9,008 bases of DNA from Lysobacteraceae bacterium (GTDB taxonomy: Bacteria; Pseudomonadota; Gammaproteobacteria; Xanthomonadales; Xanthomonadaceae): NCBI GenBank assembly GCA_027483745.1, contig JAIXTZ010000012.1, positions 1-9,008 of the forward strand, in the 5' to 3' direction. Shown here piece by piece: positions 6,594 through 9,008 of this stretch (the first letter of the stretch is position 1; every line of letters begins with the position of its first letter). A model generated the notes under the pieces. That model worked only from the letters and a program-made list of their open reading frames with translations. It had not been told where the DNA came from and did no database searches. A program made the position numbers and the translations under genes.

Positions 6594-7399
6594 CGCCGCG
6601 ACGCACCGACGTCGGCAAGCGCACCCGCCACCTGCTCTCGACGCTGGTCCTTGCGCTGCTGCCCGTCGCCGGCCCCATGGCCTGCGAGTGGCGTGTGCAG
6701 ATGCCGAGCATCGAGAGCTTCACCCGCCCCGGCGTGGGCGGCGAGCTCGAAGGCTACGCGGTCGACGTCATGCGCGAAGCGCTGCGCCGCATCGGCTGCA
6801 CGCCTCGATTCGTCGACTTGCCGGGCCCGCGAAGCTGGGACGCGCTGCAGGCCGGTGAGCTCGATCTCCTGTTCGGTGCGCGCCCACTGCCCGAGCGCGA
6901 GCCTTTCGCGCGGTTCCTCGGGCCCATCGACCACGTCCGGCTCGCCCTTTACGTGCGCCGCGAGGCCTTGGGCAACGCCCCGCTACGCACGTTGGCGGAC
7001 GTCCGCGGCACCTCGCTCCGCATCGGCATCGAGCGCCTCTCGAGCTACGGCCCCGAATACGACGCGCTGCTCGACGACGCCGATTTCGTCGAGCGCCTAC
7101 GCATCGTGATCAGTCGCGAGGCGGGCATCGCCATGCTCGCCGGCGGCAGGCTCGATGCGGTATTCGCCGACCAAGCCAGTGCCGATCGCATCCGCGGCGT
7201 CGACGTCGTCCGCGCCGTGGCGCTCACGCCGGTGCCGGTGCACATCGCCGTCAGCCGGATGAGCATCGATCCGCGGCAGTCCGATGCGCTGGCCGCCGCG
7301 CTCGACGCGATGGCCAGCGATGGCACGCTCGACCGGCTGCGCCAAGCCGCAGGCATCGTCGGCGAGCCGCCGTCGCCGGAAAACGAAACGCCGCCCTGA
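6590..7399 (+). CDS. Periplasmic solute-binding protein, family 3 (second of the tandem pair)
   Basis: The product is 269 residues and a diverged paralogue of the preceding gene, aligning over nearly its full length. A signal peptide (TPRRTDVGKR, then a Leu/Val core) probably ends at PMA before C32. GYAVDVMREALRRIGC (55-70) matches lobe 1. R103 in PEREPFARF and D194 in VFADQAS keep the ligand carboxylate and amino contacts of amino-acid binders. C32/C70 align with C31/C69 of the neighbour, so one disulfide is conserved; the C-terminal pair is absent and the tail is Pro/Glu-rich. The start is ATG 6590 in an ATGA overlap with the previous stop. An in-frame upstream start at 6527 is rejected because it would bury the signal peptide. 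No clear Shine-Dalgarno is visible, so translation probably depends on coupling. The TGA stop is in the loop of the following hairpin. The ligand is unknown. Confidence 0.8.
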   Translation: MTPRRTDVGKRTRHLLSTLVLALLPVAGPMACEWRVQMPSIESFTRPGVGGELEGYAVDVMREALRRIGCTPRFVDLPGPRSWDALQAGELDLLFGARPLPEREPFARFLGPIDHVRLALYVRREALGNAPLRTLADVRGTSLRIGIERLSSYGPEYDALLDDADFVERLRIVISREAGIAMLAGGRLDAVFADQASADRIRGVDVVRAVALTPVPVHIAVSRMSIDPRQSDALAAALDAMASDGTLDRLRQAAGIVGEPPSPENETPP

Positions 7400-7412
7400 G
7401 GCGGCGTTTCGT
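7383..7412. terminator. Hairpin terminator between convergent genes
   Basis: ACGAAACGCCGCC (7383-7395) and GGCGGCGTTTCGT (7400-7412) form a perfect 13-bp stem around the loop CTGA, which contains the stop codon TGA (7397-7399) of the upstream gene. On the minus strand the stem is followed by TTTT (complement of 7380-7383), making a usable terminator for the oxidoreductase. On the plus strand no T run follows, so termination there is less certain. Confidence 0.8.
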
Positions 7413-7433
7413 CGTGCCGCCGTGGCTCGCGCC

Positions 7434-9008
7434 TCAGGCGGTCGTCACCGTTGCGGCGATGCCCGGCTTCGCCCAGCGCCGCAGCAGTTCCGCGCGGAGC
7501 TTCTCGGCCTTCTCGACGTGGCGCTCCTTGACGTGGCCGAAGCCGCGGATCTGCTCCGGCACTTCGGCGATCTCGACCGCCAGCGCGTGGTTCTCGGCGG
7601 ACAGCTTCGGCAGCAGCTCGTGGATCGTCTGCACGTACTCGTCGCGCAAACGGCGTTCCATCTTGCGCTCCTCGGTGTGGCCCATCGGGTCGAGGGCCGT
7701 GCCGCGCAGGAACTTCAGGCGCTTCAGCACCTTGAACGCGCTGAAGATCCACGGACCGTACTCGCTCTTCACGAGGTGGCCATCGGCGTCCTTCTTCGAG
7801 AGCAGCGGCGGGGCGAGATGGAAGCGCAGCGAGCCGCCGTCCTCGAACTGTTCCTTCAGGCGCGCCTCGAACTCGCCCGAGGTGTAAAGGCGGGCCACCT
7901 CATACTCGTCCTTGTAGGCCATCAGCTTGAAGGCGTAACGGGCGACGGCGTTCGATAGCGCGTCCTTGCCCGGCGTCTTCGCGGCTTCGGCGGTGCGCAC
8001 CTCGGCGACGAGGTCGCTGTAGCGCTTGGCGTAGGCGGCGTTCTGGTAGTCGGTGAGGAAGGCCACGCGGCGGGCGATGGTCTCGTCGAGGTTCAGCGAT
8101 AGCGTCTCGTCGTCCAGCGCGTCGGCGGTGCCGCTGCGCTGCGCCGGGGCGGCGTCGGCCGCCTCGATGACCTTGTCGATGTCGATGGCGGCGAGGCGGC
8201 CCCAGCTGAAGGCCTGCTTGTTCATCTCGACGGCGGCGCCGTTGAGTTCGACCGCACGCATCAGCGACTCGAGCGAGACCGGCACCAGGCCCATCTGCCA
8301 GGCGTAGCCGAGCATGAACAGGTTGGTGGCGATGGCATCGCCGCAGAGCGCGGTGGCGAGCGCGTTGGCGTCCACCGTGAACGGCGCGCGGCCGCCGAGG
8401 CTCTTGCGCACCGTCTCGATGATCGCGTCGGCCGGGAACTGCAGGTCGGGCTGCTTGAGGAACGACGACGGCATCGCCTCGTAGGTGTTGAGCACCACTT
8501 CGGTACGGTCGGCGCGGATCTTCGACAGCGACCAGTAGTCGTTCACCACCACCATGTCGCAGCCGAGCACGAGGTCGGCTTCACCGGCGGCGATGCGTAC
8601 CGCGTGCAGATCGGCCGGCGTCTTGGCGATGCGGATGTGCGTCGTCACCGCGCCGCCCTTCTGCGCGAGGCCGGTCTGGTCGAGCACCGAGGCGCCGCGG
8701 CCCTCCAGGTGCGCGGCCATGCCGAGCAGGGCGCCGATGGTCACCACGCCCGTGCCGCCGACGCCGGTGATCAGGATGTTCCACGGCTGCTCCAGCGACG
8801 AGCGGACGGTCGGCGCAGGCAGCGCGCTGAAGTCGACCTTGGCCTTGGGCTTGCGCTTCTTGAGTGGCGCATCCACCACCGAGACGAAGCTCGGGCAGAA
8901 GCCGCGCACGCAGCTGAAGTCCTTGTTGCAGCCGCTCTGGTCGATCTCGCGCTTGCGGCCGAACTCGGTTTCCTTCGGCAGCACCGAGACGCAGGCCGAC
9001 TTCACCGA
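7434..9008 (-). CDS. Indolepyruvate ferredoxin oxidoreductase, fused form (C-terminal part)
   Basis: The frame is open to the window edge, so only the last 524 residues are seen of a protein that in this family is typically around 1,100-1,200 residues; the thiamine-diphosphate part lies beyond 9008. The fragment opens with an iron-sulphur type cluster of cysteines (C6, C27, C33, C38) in the family signature GRKREIDQSGCNKDFSC. A pyruvate:ferredoxin oxidoreductase gamma domain follows (about 75-265) with TGVGGTG (81-87), then DQTGLAQKGGAV. The C-terminal region (about 310-510) is the DUF6537-type extension. The enzyme oxidatively decarboxylates aryl-pyruvates such as indolepyruvate with CoA to aryl-acetyl-CoA, passing electrons to ferredoxin or a similar carrier in the cytoplasm, in aromatic amino acid breakdown. 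GTG at 9005 is internal, not a start. It is convergent with, and functionally unrelated to, the sensory genes. Confidence 0.93.
   Translation of the reverse strand, partial: SVKSACVSVLPKETEFGRKREIDQSGCNKDFSCVRGFCPSFVSVVDAPLKKRKPKAKVDFSALPAPTVRSSLEQPWNILITGVGGTGVVTIGALLGMAAHLEGRGASVLDQTGLAQKGGAVTTHIRIAKTPADLHAVRIAAGEADLVLGCDMVVVNDYWSLSKIRADRTEVVLNTYEAMPSSFLKQPDLQFPADAIIETVRKSLGGRAPFTVDANALATALCGDAIATNLFMLGYAWQMGLVPVSLESLMRAVELNGAAVEMNKQAFSWGRLAAIDIDKVIEAADAAPAQRSGTADALDDETLSLNLDETIARRVAFLTDYQNAAYAKRYSDLVAEVRTAEAAKTPGKDALSNAVARYAFKLMAYKDEYEVARLYTSGEFEARLKEQFEDGGSLRFHLAPPLLSKKDADGHLVKSEYGPWIFSAFKVLKRLKFLRGTALDPMGHTEERKMERRLRDEYVQTIHELLPKLSAENHALAVEIAEVPEQIRGFGHVKERHVEKAEKLRAELLRRWAKPGIAATVTTA

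Noticed and set aside
5745..6682. Lipoprotein assignment for the two binding proteins
   Set aside because: Cys follows the predicted signal peptide in both, but the preceding residues (ADA and PMA) do not fit a lipobox; conserved pairing with a second Cys favours a disulfide.
9003..9005. GTG as start of the oxidoreductase fragment
   Set aside because: It lies inside the conserved cysteine segment of the family and the frame stays open to the window edge, so the gene continues beyond 9008.
1..9008. CRISPR arrays, tRNA or rRNA genes, insertion sequences
   Set aside because: I saw no regularly spaced direct repeats, no tRNA-like cloverleaf in the gaps, no rRNA sequence and no transposase or flanking inverted repeats; gaps are too short to hold most of these.

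Overview
The window is GC-rich and almost wholly coding. Tight gene packing, third-position G/C bias, a CheD-CheB pair, membrane chemoreceptors, an outer-membrane barrel and a fused indolepyruvate ferredoxin oxidoreductase suggest a motile, flagellated, high-GC Gram-negative bacterium. A Xanthomonadales/Lysobacteraceae-type gammaproteobacterium is my best guess. That placement is inferred from gene content and not proved by the sequence.

Region 1 (1-2536, + strand) is the end of a chemotaxis operon. The C-terminus of cheD overlaps the start of cheB by one base. A 105-base gap follows, holding two mutually exclusive small hairpins and a near-consensus sigma-28 (FliA) promoter. Next is a 392-residue chemoreceptor-like protein with two membrane helices, almost no periplasmic part, a classical MCP signalling tip and, far downstream of the tip, a CheZ-like D-x3-Q motif. 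A strong rho-independent terminator closes this unit.

Region 2 (2537-7412, + strand) begins with a CRP/Clp-type palindrome (TGTGA-N6-TCACG) directly after that terminator. Four closely spaced genes follow: an outer-membrane beta-barrel protein of the phenol_MetA_deg/transporter type; a 736-residue chemoreceptor with a helical periplasmic domain, HAMP segments and a PAS domain; and two paralogous periplasmic solute-binding proteins of family 3. No ABC permease or ATPase accompanies them here. My reading is an envelope-spanning sensory module: ligand entry through the barrel, capture by the binding proteins, signalling by the receptor. The PAS domain also carries His/Leu/Trp at the spacing I recall for the haem-binding, oxygen-sensing PAS of Aer2. 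This is the most interesting part of the window, but the joint function is inference.

Region 3 (7434-9008, - strand) is the C-terminal 524 residues of a fused indolepyruvate ferredoxin oxidoreductase, convergent with region 2. A perfect 13-bp hairpin, whose loop contains the stop codon of the last + strand gene, separates them. I found no RNA genes, insertion sequences, CRISPR arrays or attachment sites. No gap of 300 bases or more lacks a gene; the longest is 190 bases (2492-2681).
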